Assembly (NCBI RefSeq): GCF_003610295.1
Contig: NZ_RAPV01000001.1
Span: 5,518,001-5,582,000 of the forward strand
DNA: 64,000 nt
Direction: 5' to 3'
Source: Paraburkholderia sp. BL23I1N1
GTDB taxonomy: Bacteria > Pseudomonadota > Gammaproteobacteria > Burkholderiales > Burkholderiaceae
Positions within the stretch are counted from its first letter, which is position 1; the number at the start of each line of letters is the position of its first letter. The notes below the pieces were generated by a model. The model worked only from the letters and a program-made list of their open reading frames with translations, was not told the origin of the DNA and made no database searches. This document shows positions 18,751-26,977 of this stretch, in pieces. Both the position numbers and the translations under genes were made by a program.

Positions 18751-19102
18751 CGAGCCTTAAATAGGAGAACGACGTGTTGAAAGGTGTAGCTTTGTCCATC
18801 ACAGCCACAAGCCTCTTTGCGGGTTTGTATTATTACTCTACGTTGCTGCACCCGCTTACGGGCGAGTTGATATTTGGCTGGCGGATGGTTCTCATGATGC
18901 CTTGCATCACCGTTTTCTTGATTGCAACTGGCGAATGGAGCAAGGTTAAGGCATTGTGTTTCCGGATCAGAAAGCGTCCTCAGCTATTCATTTACCTTGT
19001 GCTGAGCAGCGCGCTTCTGGGAAGCCAGCAATGGCTGTTCATGTGGGCTCCCCTTAATGGCCAGGCGCTTAACGTCTCCATGGGCTACTTCCTGCTTCCA
19101 TT

Positions 19103-19107
19103 GGTGA
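19103..19107. repeat. Target site duplication, left copy (GGTGA)
   Basis: GGTGA at 19103-19107 and again at 21752-21756 flank the IS21-family element directly. Five-base duplications are usual for this family. Keeping one copy restores the rarD reading frame, which confirms the borders. Confidence 0.9.
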
Positions 19108-19245
19108 TGTCACGGATCGGCGTAATCGGGCCATTCCGGGATCGGCGTAATCGAGCCAGTGCATGATCGGCGCAGTCGGGCCACTCGATGATCGGCGTAT
19201 TGGAGCCACCTCAGGATCGGCGTAATCGAGCCACGCTGCAGGCTC
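19108..19245. repeat. Five-unit terminal repeat array at left end of the IS21-family element
   Basis: The unit GGATCGGCGTAATCGAGCCA, with small variants, occurs five times in direct orientation between 19113 and 19245 with 25-27 bp spacing. The right end has two copies in inverse orientation (around 21700-21745). These match the multiple IstA binding sites known for IS21-family ends. Confidence 0.85.
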
Positions 19246-19326
19246 GTTGTCACGCCGGGTGCTAGCCCGAAACGCATTTCGAATTTCCGTAACCCGGTAC
19301 CTTCGGCGTCTTTGCCCGGAGGGCCG

Positions 19327-20871
19327 ATGAGTAACAGGAGGTTCGAAGTGTTTGAGTATCGACAGGTTCTGGCGCGCATGCGTCAGGGCGATTCCGACCG
19401 CGACATTGCCGGCGCGCACCTGATGGGACGCGGCAAGCTGAAGACCGTACGGCAGGTCGCGCTCGCTCACGGCTGGCTTGATCCCGGGCGGCCCTTGCCG
19501 GATGACGCTGAGCTGGCCGGCATCTTTGGGCGCGACCCCAAGGTGCCACGCAGCCGCATTTCCACGCTCGAGCCTTTCCGCGATCTGGTACGAGGCTGGT
19601 TCGACGCCGACGTGCAGGGCACGACGATTCACAACGCGCTCAAACGCAACCACGGCTACGCGGGCAGCTATTCGGCGGTGCGCCGTATGCTGCTGAATCT
19701 GAAGGCCGAGCGCGGCGTCAGGGCGACGACGATCCTTGAGTTTGCCCCGGCCGATGTTGTGCAGGTCGACTTCGGCGCCGGGCCGGCGCTCACGCACGAG
19801 TCTGGTATTCCGCTCAAGACGTGGATCTTCGTGATGACGTTGGCGTGGTCGCGGCATCAGTACGCCGAGATCGTGCTGGACCAGACAGTCGAAACCTGGC
19901 TGGCCTGTCACCGGCGTGCCTTCGAATGGCTGGGCGGCTGTCCAGGCCGCGTGATCATCGACAACGCAAAGTGCGCGATCACCAAAGCCTGCATGTACAG
20001 CCCCGAGGTCCAGCGTTCGTACGCCTCGCTTGCCGAGGGATACGGATTCCGGATCGACGCCTGTCCGCCGCATGACCCGCAGAAAAAAGGAATCGTTGAA
20101 TCGGGCGTGAAATACGTCAAGAAATCCTTTGTGCCGCTGCGCGAATTCCGCGATCTGACTGACGCCAACCGGCAACTGCGCGACTGGGTGATGCAACAGG
20201 CGGGCACGCGCGAGCACGGCACGACCCGTGAACAGCCGCTCGCGCGCTTCGCCGTCGAGAAGCCGCTGCTCACCACGCTGCCTGACGTGCCGCCGGTGCT
20301 GGCCGTCTGGAGCGAGGTCAAGGTGCATACGGACGGGCACGTCGTCTACAAGAAGGTGCTGTACTCGGTGCCGTTCACGCTGGTCGGCAAGGACCTGTGG
20401 CTCAAAGCCACCGACACCGTCGTGCAACTATTCCACCGGCACCAACTCGTCGCGACCCATCCGCGGTTGCGCAAGCCCGGCGATCGCCAGACGGTACGCG
20501 ATCACCAGCCGCCAGAGGCACAGGCCTGGCTCGAACACGATCCGCAGTGGTGCATGGCGCGCGCGAAGGAAATCGGTCCGGCCTGCCACGCGGTGATCCT
20601 CGCGCTGTTCAACGACAAGGTGCTGGTGAACCTGCGCGGCGCACAGGGCATCGTGCGCATGCGCGAGAAGTATGGCGACGCGCGTCTTGACGCCGCCTGC
20701 GAGCGGGCCCTTGCGTTCGCGAGTCCGAAGTACCGCACCGTCAAAACCATCCTCGACAAGGGGCTCGACAGCCAGCCCGCGCCGGCATCGGTGCAAACGC
20801 CGACGCCTGCCGACACCTATGCCAACGGCGGCCGCTTCGGCCGTGATCTCCATTCCATTCTGCTCCATTGA
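19327..20871 (+). CDS. istA: IS21-family transposase IstA
   Basis: A 514-residue transposase. An N-terminal helix-turn-helix (VLARMRQGDSDRDIAGAHL) is followed by an rve/DDE integrase core with Asp in VQVDFG, Asp in VIIDNAK and Glu in KKGIVESGVKY, then the C-terminal Mu-like beta region (VHTDGHVVYKKVLYSVP). The ATG at 19327 begins MSNRRFEVFEY with AGGAG-like sequence nearby. All three catalytic acidic residues are present. It works with the ATPase IstB encoded immediately downstream. Confidence 0.95.
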   Translation: MSNRRFEVFEYRQVLARMRQGDSDRDIAGAHLMGRGKLKTVRQVALAHGWLDPGRPLPDDAELAGIFGRDPKVPRSRISTLEPFRDLVRGWFDADVQGTTIHNALKRNHGYAGSYSAVRRMLLNLKAERGVRATTILEFAPADVVQVDFGAGPALTHESGIPLKTWIFVMTLAWSRHQYAEIVLDQTVETWLACHRRAFEWLGGCPGRVIIDNAKCAITKACMYSPEVQRSYASLAEGYGFRIDACPPHDPQKKGIVESGVKYVKKSFVPLREFRDLTDANRQLRDWVMQQAGTREHGTTREQPLARFAVEKPLLTTLPDVPPVLAVWSEVKVHTDGHVVYKKVLYSVPFTLVGKDLWLKATDTVVQLFHRHQLVATHPRLRKPGDRQTVRDHQPPEAQAWLEHDPQWCMARAKEIGPACHAVILALFNDKVLVNLRGAQGIVRMREKYGDARLDAACERALAFASPKYRTVKTILDKGLDSQPAPASVQTPTPADTYANGGRFGRDLHSILLH

Positions 20872-20877
20872 CCACCT

Positions 20878-21666
20878 ATGAACCCGAGTCCCGAACTGAA
20901 CACGATCCTCAAGCAACTGCGCCTGTCCGGCGTGCTCGACTCGCTCGAGCAGCGTAACCGCCAGGCCATCGACGGACAGCTCGCTTACACCGAGTTCCTC
21001 GCCATGCTGCTGCACGACGAGGTTGCGCGCCGCGACCAGAAGAAGCTCGGCGCGCGGCTTGCACGCGCTGGCTTCTCACTGGGCAAGACCCTTGAGACCT
21101 TCAACTTCGATCTGCTGCCCGGACTCAACCGCGCTCACATCCACGATCTCGCCACGGGCCGCTACATCGACGAGAAGGTCTGCATTCTGATGGCCGGCCA
21201 GACAGGCGTCGGCAAGAGTCATTTAGCCCAGGCTCTTGGCCACTGCGCAGCCCGTCAAGGGCGCGACGTGCTGTTCATCTCCCAGACCGATCTGCTCAAG
21301 AAGCTGCACGCAGCCCGTGCCACCGGTCTGTATGAACGCAAGTTCCAGCAGTTCGTGCGTGTGCCGCTGCTGATCGTCGATGACTTCGCCATCAAACCGC
21401 TGCGCGCACCACACGACGAAGACATCCACGATCTGGTCGCCGCCAGGTACGAACGTGCGGCGTCAATCCTGACGTCAAATCTCGACTTCAGCGAATGGGG
21501 CGACGCCTTCCCCGACAACCGTGTCCTTGGCGCCGCCACGCTCGACCGTCTACGCCACGGCGCCTATCGCGTCGTCATCGAGGGCGAGAGCTTCCGCAAG
21601 CCTAAACCCATGCCGGAAAACAGCGAAAACTTCGTTGCAAAATCCGGCAAAAAACCGCATTCTTGA
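20878..21666 (+). CDS. istB: IS21-family ATPase helper IstB
   Basis: A 262-residue AAA+ ATPase of the DnaA/DnaC-like IstB type, with Walker A GQTGVGKSHLA, Walker B LLIVDDFAI and sensor region RAASILTSNLDFSEW. It starts 6 bp after istA, so translation is probably coupled. IstB remodels target DNA and stimulates IstA. The gene is full-length. Confidence 0.95.
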   Translation: MNPSPELNTILKQLRLSGVLDSLEQRNRQAIDGQLAYTEFLAMLLHDEVARRDQKKLGARLARAGFSLGKTLETFNFDLLPGLNRAHIHDLATGRYIDEKVCILMAGQTGVGKSHLAQALGHCAARQGRDVLFISQTDLLKKLHAARATGLYERKFQQFVRVPLLIVDDFAIKPLRAPHDEDIHDLVAARYERAASILTSNLDFSEWGDAFPDNRVLGAATLDRLRHGAYRVVIEGESFRKPKPMPENSENFVAKSGKKPHS

Positions 21667-22334
21667 GTCCCTTCGAAATCGCGTTTCGGGGCCATTCTGA
21701 GTGGCCTCATTATGCCGATCATCCCCGGCTCGATTACGCCGATCCGTGACAGGTGATGCTGCTTGTTGGCCGCTACTTCTACAAAGAGAGACTGAGCGCT
21801 ATGCAGAAGCTCGCAGCCGCATCCGCAGCCATTGGCGTCGCTAATGAATTTTATCAAGTTGGCGGCGTATCCTGGACATCGCTCTTTGTCTGTCTCGGGT
21901 TCCCCGCGTATTTCGCTCTGCGGCGCAGGCTGAATACGGCTCATCTTGGCGGCCTCTGGTTTGACATCACGCTAACCTTGCCCGCTGCGTTCTGCTTTGT
22001 CTCCCGCACTCCACACGATGCTTTTTCTACCGCCCCGCACCTGAGCGTTTTGCTTTGCTTGCTCGCTATCATCAGTGCTGCCGCTTTTATGGCCTATACG
22101 GTTGCGAACCGGCTGCTTCCATTCGGGCTGTTCGGATTGCTGGGGTATGTTGAGCCAGTTCTGATGGTGATGGTCTCCTTGATGCTTGGTGAGCGAATCC
22201 ATGCGGAACAGTGGTTAACGTATATTCCGATCTGGATCGCGGTCTTGCTTCTCGCTGCCGAAGGTGGGATCAACCTGGCTGGCTTCAAACTGAAACGCCG
22301 TGCCCTTGCAGGATCGCCGTGCGACTGTAACTAA

Positions 22335-22781
22335 ACTGATGCGCTCAACCGGCGGTCCAAATCTAGCCCGCGAACGGCCGCTTCCGAATGAGCATTCGAC
22401 ACTCCAAAAGCGTGGCGAGTGGCCGTTCGGAGTCGGCAGCATGCGTTCGCGGATGCGAGAGTCGCCGCTCAGGATCTGGCTCGGGCGAACGGCCGGTCAG
22501 CGCCGTGCAGCCGCCCGATGAGGGACGGTAGCTGAGTGTCTGCAATGGCCGACGACTTGTCCTCGGGTGACGGCATGGAAATGACCGTTGCGTTCTGACA
22601 CCTGCCAATGGGACGGCGACGGCTCGATCGACAGCAAGGGCTCGAAAAGGAGCGGTCGTGTGATCTCGAGAACGGCGGCTAACGAGCACAACGATGGATG
22701 ATGGCCGGCGAGGGCACGTCTAACAGCCATTTCCGGCTGGCGATCATGGCTTGTGTGCGTCATGCCTAGCACCGATCGCCG
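22335..22781. other. Non-coding interval with CGAACGGCC motifs
   Basis: About 450 bp without a convincing gene. The motif GCGAACGGCCG occurs at about 22369 and 22487, and its inverse GGCCGTTCG at about 22422. Such remnants are common between Burkholderiales modules. No RNA gene is recognisable. Confidence 0.4.
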
Positions 22782-23249
22782 CTACGGCCGCCTTAAAAGT
22801 CGAAGAATGCGTGGATCCTGGCGCACGTCAATGGCCATGCTGATTTCAATGCGCGCCGCATCTTCATGAGCAGGATTCAGGATATAGTTGAAGGCGAACG
22901 GCATCACTGCACTCGGCACCTTGAGAAGGGCCGAAGTGGCGTGCGTTAGCCACTCGGTTCCGGCAGCCTGCGTCCACGCCTGGTCGTCGCGCCAGTCAGG
23001 TGGACAGGTGGCCTCTGCCATCTCGGAGATCGTCACGCCATCGTCCACCTGGACCCTGAGCAACTGGTAGGTATCCGGAAGATCCGCAGTGCTCCCGATT
23101 TCCTGATGCACGAGTGTTTCCAGAAGGGCGCCCGCAGGGTGTTCCGCCAGGTAGACGACGGGTTGTCCCGCAAAATGCCACCGGGCGGGTGCACGAAGGC
23201 CGCCAAGTCCCTTCAGATCGGCATAGTTGCTGATTCTCCAGAGGACCAT
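22782..23249 (-). CDS. RES-domain toxin (NAD-depleting)
   Basis: A 155-residue RES-family toxin: MVLWRISNYADLKGLGG with the conserved Arg, then ARWHFAGQPVVYLAEHPAGALLE with the Tyr and Glu of the active site, ending with FNYILNPAH. RES toxins (MbcT, Res) are NAD+ phosphorylases or glycohydrolases that stop growth by draining NAD. Its ATG shares a base with the antitoxin stop codon (TGATG), so it is translationally coupled to the antitoxin upstream. Length and motifs are normal, so it is probably active when free. Confidence 0.9.
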   Translation of the reverse strand: MVLWRISNYADLKGLGGLRAPARWHFAGQPVVYLAEHPAGALLETLVHQEIGSTADLPDTYQLLRVQVDDGVTISEMAEATCPPDWRDDQAWTQAAGTEWLTHATSALLKVPSAVMPFAFNYILNPAHEDAARIEISMAIDVRQDPRILRLLRRP

Positions 23250-23704
23250 CAGGCAAAATATCCTTCGTCAATCTGGACTAATGCATCCTCCACCAGACGT
23301 GCCCCGTGTTCGGTGCTCGCCATCTCAAGTGCGCGGCGACCGGCGAAGCGCTTCTGCGGGCTTCGTAGCCAGTGCATCGCCTTCGTCGTATTTCCGAATA
23401 CCGCCGCAGTCTGCGCCAGGATGCGGGCCAGGCGAATCGCCCGATCCGATTCTTCGGTCGACAGACGCTCGTGCTGCTGCCGCCTGTGCGTCAGGGTGCG
23501 CCGCGGAATGATGAACGCAAGTTCATCCGCTTTCAGCCCCTGGGCCGTCAGGCGGTCGATCACTTCAACAGCGACGCGCTCGCTCGCAAGCTCAGCGAGG
23601 TCTGTCTCGTTGCGAATGCGTGCGTCCAGTAATTGCTCGAGCATTGCCAGCTCAGCGCGGCGCGGATTTCCGGCCCCGGTCGGTACAAAAGCTATCATGG
23701 TCAT
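23249..23704 (-). CDS. Xre/MbcA/ParS-type antitoxin of the RES pair
   Basis: A 151-residue protein with an N-terminal helical Xre-like region (LTAQGLKADELAFIIPRRTLTHRR) and a C-terminal MbcA/ParS toxin-binding domain (AAVFGNTTKAMHWLRSPQKRFAGRRALEMASTE in part). The ATG at 23704 has GAGG seven bases upstream; a start at 23734 is less likely as it would lie in the operator. It neutralises the RES toxin by blocking the NAD pocket, as known for the family, and probably represses the operon through the inverted repeat upstream. Confidence 0.9.
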   Translation of the reverse strand: MTMIAFVPTGAGNPRRAELAMLEQLLDARIRNETDLAELASERVAVEVIDRLTAQGLKADELAFIIPRRTLTHRRQQHERLSTEESDRAIRLARILAQTAAVFGNTTKAMHWLRSPQKRFAGRRALEMASTEHGARLVEDALVQIDEGYFA

Positions 23705-23717
23705 CGTGGCGCCTCGT

Positions 23718-23756
23718 TTTGGCAAAATGCTCAACCATTATAGGCGTTTTGCCAAA
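23718..23756 (-). promoter_or_regulatory. Operator and promoter of the RES/Xre pair
   Basis: TTTGGCAAAA (23718-23727) and TTTTGCCAAA (23747-23756) form a perfect inverted repeat spaced by 19 bp, ending 14 bp before the antitoxin start. A perfect minus-strand -10 box TATAAT lies between the arms (23737-23742). A repressor bound to both arms would cover the promoter, as expected for antitoxin autoregulation. Confidence 0.7.
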
Positions 23757-23798
23757 CTTGGGGTGGTGCACCCGCTGTGCGCTGTCTCACGTCCATTC

Positions 23799-23810
23799 AA
23801 TTTGACATAA
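23799..23810 (+). repeat. AATTTGACATAA motif, copy 1
   Basis: First of three copies of ATTTGACATAA in this AT-poor genome. It lies between the RES/Xre operator and the ParDE genes. It includes a perfect -35-like TTGACA, but no -10 box lies at the right distance. Confidence 0.5.
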
Positions 23811-23931
23811 TTCAGGTTGTCCCTGTTTCTGTATGTATGTACGGTTCACCTGCTCGGGTCTGCATGACTGCGTGCACTGGCAAACTTGAGGGAGTATGAT
23901 GTAGCACAGATGTGACACGTGAGAGGTCTCC

Positions 23932-24216
23932 ATGTCTACCACCACGCTCCGCCTTCCGCCGGAACTCCGCGACCGGATCTCAAGACTTGCTGAAGAATCA
24001 GGAACTACAGCTCACAGCTTCATGCTGGAGGCGATTGCCGAGAGGGTCACCAGCGAAGAACTGCGCCGCGAATTCCTCACCGAGGGTAACGATCGCCTCG
24101 CAAACATGCTGGAGAACGGCCTCGGGATTGAGTGGGCCGACATGCGCGACTATCTGGGCCAGCGGGCCGCAGGGCGCGATCCGCGAACACCGAAGGTCAA
24201 GCGATGGCGCGAATAG
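23932..24216 (+). CDS. parD: ParD-like ribbon-helix-helix antitoxin
   Basis: A 94-residue protein. The N-terminal TTTLRLPPELRDRISRLAEESG is a ribbon-helix-helix DNA-binding motif, followed by SFMLEAIAERV. The C-terminal half should bind the toxin. A GAGAGGTCTCC sequence precedes the ATG. It overlaps the downstream ParE-type toxin gene by 13 bp, normal for a type II toxin-antitoxin pair, and probably represses its own promoter. Confidence 0.88.
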   Translation: MSTTTLRLPPELRDRISRLAEESGTTAHSFMLEAIAERVTSEELRREFLTEGNDRLANMLENGLGIEWADMRDYLGQRAAGRDPRTPKVKRWRE

Positions 24217-24512
24217 TTCTGGCGCCTGAAGTTCGCGATGATTTTGACCGGATCTTTGACTTCCTGTTTGAACACAACCCGGCGAGCGCCGCAAAACACA
24301 TTGATGATATCGTTCGCGCGTTAGACATCCTTCAGACGAGTCCTCAGATTGGACGGCCTGTTAGTGGTCCCGGCGCAATGCGCGAGCTGGTCATTTCGAA
24401 TGGAGCGCATGGCTATCTTGCGCTGTATCGTTTTGTGGCTGAACTGGACGCTGTGCTGGTGGCCGCTATTCGCAGCCAGAGGGAGTTACGGTATCGGCGT
24501 GCCGGCAACTGA
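24204..24512 (+). CDS. parE: ParE/RelE-superfamily toxin
   Basis: A 102-residue toxin: IVLAPEVRDDFDRIFDFLFEHNP, then SPQIGRPV, RELVISNGAHGYLALYRF and AIRSQRELRY. This is the ParE pattern with the conserved Arg/Tyr core. ParE toxins poison DNA gyrase, RelE relatives cleave mRNA; the helix pattern and the Arg-Glu-Leu motif favour ParE. The ATG at 24204 lies inside the antitoxin gene, so translation is coupled. Confidence 0.88.
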   Translation: MARIVLAPEVRDDFDRIFDFLFEHNPASAAKHIDDIVRALDILQTSPQIGRPVSGPGAMRELVISNGAHGYLALYRFVAELDAVLVAAIRSQRELRYRRAGN

Positions 24513-24871
24513 ACGGAAGGGGACAGATCTGACGCCAGATAGCCAACAAGCGTTTTTCGCAAAACACTTAATTTGACATAAATGATCACTTTTCGTGAAC
24601 GTTTTAGTTCAAATTTCCCATTATTGGTTGCGACCCGCTTGTCTGTAGTCCGCCACTTGAACAAGTATGGTTGGCCCGCGCTGCATCGCCCGTGACCCGC
24701 GAGGCGGGCGATGCAGGATAGGGCGGTGCATCCAATGAAGGTGTCGAACTGCAGCGTATTTTGTGGATTGGCAATCGATCCCGATGACAGAGCGTCCTAA
24801 TTCAGGACTTTGCATAAAACTGAATTTAGTCTATATTCGGTCTAAACGAGGCTGCAACCGGAGGATCAAAC
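24513..24871. other. Non-coding interval between ParDE and Phd/RelE pairs
   Basis: About 360 bp, AT-rich in its first half. It contains ATTTGACATAA copy 2 (24570-24581), a small TCAC-ttttc-GTGA hairpin nearby, and TTTAG-N12-CTAAA (24825-24846) about 25 bp before the Phd start, which may be its operator. Confidence 0.45.
24570..24581 (+). repeat. AATTTGACATAA motif, copy 2
   Basis: The same 12-mer as at 23799-23810, in the same orientation, just downstream of the ParE gene. The two copies bracket the ParDE module. Confidence 0.5.
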
Positions 24872-25156
24872 ATGCGCCTGGCAGACCACGTAAAGCCAAT
24901 TAGCTACCTGAAAAGCGACGCGGCGCAGATCGTCAAGGATCTGACGGCTTCTGGCGAGCCGCTGCTGATCACGCAGAATGGCGAAGCGAAGCTCGTCGTT
25001 CAGGACGTGCAAAGCTATGAGGACACCCAGCAAACGCTGGCGCTGCTCAAAATTCTGGCCCTGGGCCAGAAGGACATCGAGCAGGGGAAATTCAGGGATG
25101 CCGAGGAGTTTCTCGCCGAACTCGACGACCTTGACCGGAAGGAGCAAATCCGCTGA
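24872..25156 (+). CDS. Phd/YefM-type antitoxin
   Basis: A 94-residue protein with MRLADHVKPISYLKSDAAQIVKDLTASGEPLLITQNGEAKLVV in pattern, the Phd/YefM DNA-binding fold, and an acidic toxin-binding tail (DAEEFLAELDDLDRKEQ). CCGGAGGATC before the ATG is a good ribosome site. It shares one base with the toxin gene (TGATG). It probably represses its promoter through the TTTAG-N12-CTAAA repeat. Confidence 0.9.
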   Translation: MRLADHVKPISYLKSDAAQIVKDLTASGEPLLITQNGEAKLVVQDVQSYEDTQQTLALLKILALGQKDIEQGKFRDAEEFLAELDDLDRKEQIR

Positions 25157-25497
25157 TGGGGCAGACAAAGTTCAAGCTCCTGGTTCTCGACGAGGCGCAG
25201 GAGGATACGAAGGATCTGCGCCGCTACATCCTCAAAAGCTTCGGTGCTCAGACGTGGAAGCAAACGTCCGCGGAATTGGCCGTCACGCTTGGCAATATCA
25301 GGCAGTTCCCGCAGAGCGGTTATGTCCCGGCGGAGCTTTCAGATTTCGGCGGTCTGAATTTCCAGGAAGCGTTGAGCGGCCAGAATCGGGTCATATATGA
25401 GGTGCGCGACGACGCGATTTACATTCACGTCGTCACCGATACGCGCCGTGATCTGCGAACGCTTCTTCAGAAACGACTATTGCGTTCTCGCTGGTAA
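25156..25497 (+). CDS. RelE/ParE-superfamily toxin
   Basis: A 113-residue toxin: LLVLDEAQEDTKDLRRYILKSFG, SGYVPAEL, NRVIYEVRDDAIYIHVVTDTRRDLRTLLQKRLLRSRW. The central beta strands and C-terminal basic tail fit RelE/ParE toxins paired with Phd/YefM antitoxins. Which target it hits, mRNA at the ribosome or gyrase, cannot be told. It is coupled to the antitoxin by overlapping stop and start. Confidence 0.87.
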   Translation: MGQTKFKLLVLDEAQEDTKDLRRYILKSFGAQTWKQTSAELAVTLGNIRQFPQSGYVPAELSDFGGLNFQEALSGQNRVIYEVRDDAIYIHVVTDTRRDLRTLLQKRLLRSRW

Positions 25498-25824
25498 ATT
25501 CAGCCTTATTGGTGTTTTCACGCTGCAGTGCCGGACCACTCGCCAGATGGTGGCGCTCGCGTGCTCCCGAGAAAGCTCACCGTAACGAGAAATATTAATT
25601 CCCAATGCGCAACTAACCGTTTGTCCCGACTGCGTACACCACAAAACACAAACCCGTCTACAACACAACGGGCACCTGAAAAATAACGAGCACGTATATC
25701 GCCTGGCGGATATCGATCACGGATACCTGGTGAGGCTGAACCGTTGCGTCATAGACGATTGCGCTGCTTTCAACTTCTGGTAGATTCGTCGCTGAGTGGC
25801 GCAGTACAAATACAAAGACCGCGA

Positions 25825-26118
25825 ATGATATTGCCGAAGTACGTCATGGAAATTCTTGATCGCGCGCCCGCCGTCTCGCCGGACGGACGCGCCGTGGTTT
25901 TCACGCTGTCGATCCACGGCCGGGAGGTCGAAGGCGCAATTGCGCGTGACGCACTCGAAGAGCATTTCTGGCTACCGCGTAGCGCCGACGCGACGCTCAC
26001 GCTCAAAACATTTGAACACGGCCGCAACCGCATCGTCGCGGTCGCACAAAGGAAGTTACTTGCGCGGCCCGACGAGCCGCTTTGGCTGACGATGATTGTT
26101 GCGTCGATACGCGCCTGA
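25825..26118 (+). CDS. DUF1488 family protein
   Basis: A 97-residue protein. The motifs VVFTLSIHGREVEGAIARDALEEHF and FEHGRNRIVAVAQRKL fit DUF1488 proteins, which are small and have no known function. Starts at 25825 (MILPKYV) or 25849 (MEILDRA) are both possible and neither has a strong ribosome site. It stands alone between the Phd/RelE pair and the recombinase operon. Confidence 0.6.
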   Translation: MILPKYVMEILDRAPAVSPDGRAVVFTLSIHGREVEGAIARDALEEHFWLPRSADATLTLKTFEHGRNRIVAVAQRKLLARPDEPLWLTMIVASIRA

Positions 26119-26171
26119 TAATCACATAAAAAAGCACAGTCGTTCAATTGTTGCTTCTTGGCACCTATGGT

Positions 26172-26330
26172 GTGGTGTTGCGTTGGTTTGGTTTTTCAGG
26201 TTTTGTTATATTTCAACGGGTAAGGCGGCCGAGTTATCCACAGGATATCCACTTTTTCAGGTGCTTCCTGTTGCGTGACCGTAAAGCGGCATTTGTTGCG
26301 TCAATATTCATACGAAGACGCAACAGGATG
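26172..26330. repeat. Cluster of TGTTGCG motifs at the end of the recombinase operon
   Basis: TGTTGCG appears at about 26173, 26269 (as CTGTTGCGTG) and 26294, and inverted as GACGCAACA at 26317. TGTTGCGTC (26294-26302) and GACGCAACA (26317-26325) make a perfect 9 bp inverted repeat spaced by 14 bp. The inverse of CTGTTGCGTG recurs at 32648-32657, just beyond the first recombinase gene. These may be recombinase binding sites at the ends of a mobile element. Confidence 0.45.
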
Positions 26331-26332
26331 AG

Positions 26333-26357
26333 GTCTGGCAACGTGATGTTGCCAGAC
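26333..26357 (-). terminator. Strong hairpin after the recombinase operon
   Basis: GTCTGGCAAC and GTTGCCAGAC form a perfect 10 bp stem with a 5-base loop directly after the stop codon of the last gene of the operon (26358). No T-run follows, so it may protect the 3' end or be a recombination site rather than a factor-independent terminator. Confidence 0.45.
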
Positions 26358-26879
26358 TCAGTGTTGCGCTCCTGCCGACGCCTGATACATCTTCGACTTC
26401 ACACCCAGTTCCCACAGCATGTCGATGTTCCTGAGATACGTAGCGACGTTCTGGGCCGAACTGTGGATGATCGAGTGTTCGTGGCCGTCGGCGCTGTCGA
26501 CTTTCGCCGACCACGGGTCTTCCAAGCACTGGCAGACGTCGTTGATATCGTCGCGATACTGCTTCAGGGTTTCCTGGTCCCAACTCCGCACGACATCGGG
26601 CGCCAGGAGCACCGAGAGCGTGCCTTTCCGCTCGCCGATATACCGTACCGGCGTGAGTAGGCCACTGATGTAGAGCACCATAATCGCGTCGATCACGCGA
26701 TCGTCATGATCCTCATCCCAGATGATGGCGAAGTCGAGGAACGCGCAACGATCGAGCCGGTTCATAAACTCGTCGTGCCAGACCGGTGCTCGCAGGACGG
26801 AGTAGTGAGTTCCCCTGCCTAGATTGCCCACGGGGCGTGTTTCATCGTGCAGGGTCTGGAAGAAGGGGCAATAGGACAT
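26358..26879 (-). CDS. Hypothetical protein at the end of the recombinase operon
   Basis: A 173-residue protein not recognised as any family. The ATG at 26879 has a perfect AAAGGAG ribosome site. Features: MSYCPFFQTLHDETR at the N-terminus, an acidic WDEDHDDR stretch, then DPWSAKVDSADGHEHSIIHSS. No membrane segments or signal peptide are visible. It is the fifth gene of the minus-strand operon with the three tyrosine recombinases, 98 bp after the coiled-coil gene, and is probably an accessory protein of that mobile element. Confidence 0.7.
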   Translation of the reverse strand: MSYCPFFQTLHDETRPVGNLGRGTHYSVLRAPVWHDEFMNRLDRCAFLDFAIIWDEDHDDRVIDAIMVLYISGLLTPVRYIGERKGTLSVLLAPDVVRSWDQETLKQYRDDINDVCQCLEDPWSAKVDSADGHEHSIIHSSAQNVATYLRNIDMLWELGVKSKMYQASAGAQH

Positions 26880-26977
26880 GTGATACTCCTTTCGGGAGAG
26901 AGGCGGCTTCCACCGCAGGACCGCAGCCATTTCGTGACTGCGGGGATCATGCAAACATTGTCACACCAATCAGACGG

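Larger units (their letters stand above)
19108..21751 (+). mobile_element. Complete IS21-family insertion sequence (2644 bp)
   Basis: The ends are imperfect inverted repeats beginning TGTCACGGATCGGCGTAATC (left, and the complement on the right). The element carries istA and istB in one operon in the same direction as the interrupted host gene. A 5 bp duplication GGTGA flanks it. Inside the left end the GATCGGCG unit recurs five times, and inside the right end a second inverted copy follows the tip; such multiple terminal repeats are the transposase binding sites of IS21 elements. Both genes look intact, so it may still be active. Confidence 0.93.
18774..22334 (+). pseudogene. RarD-like EamA family transporter interrupted by IS21-family element
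   Basis: Codons at 18774-19107 and 21757-22334 make one frame once the insertion and one target copy are removed: 912 bp in total, 303 residues, the usual RarD length. The protein has about ten hydrophobic segments, including GELIFGWRM in the left part and GLLGYVEPVLMVMVSLMLGER in the right part; the join reads GYFLLPLVM-LLVGRYFYKERLS. RarD proteins belong to the drug/metabolite transporter superfamily. It has a GTG start with AGGAGAAC upstream. As written it cannot produce the full carrier. Confidence 0.88.

Noticed and set aside
19108..19245. Short direct repeats considered as a CRISPR array
   Set aside because: Units are about 20 bp with only 5-7 bp between, and they sit at an IS21 end, matching transposase sites, not a CRISPR array.
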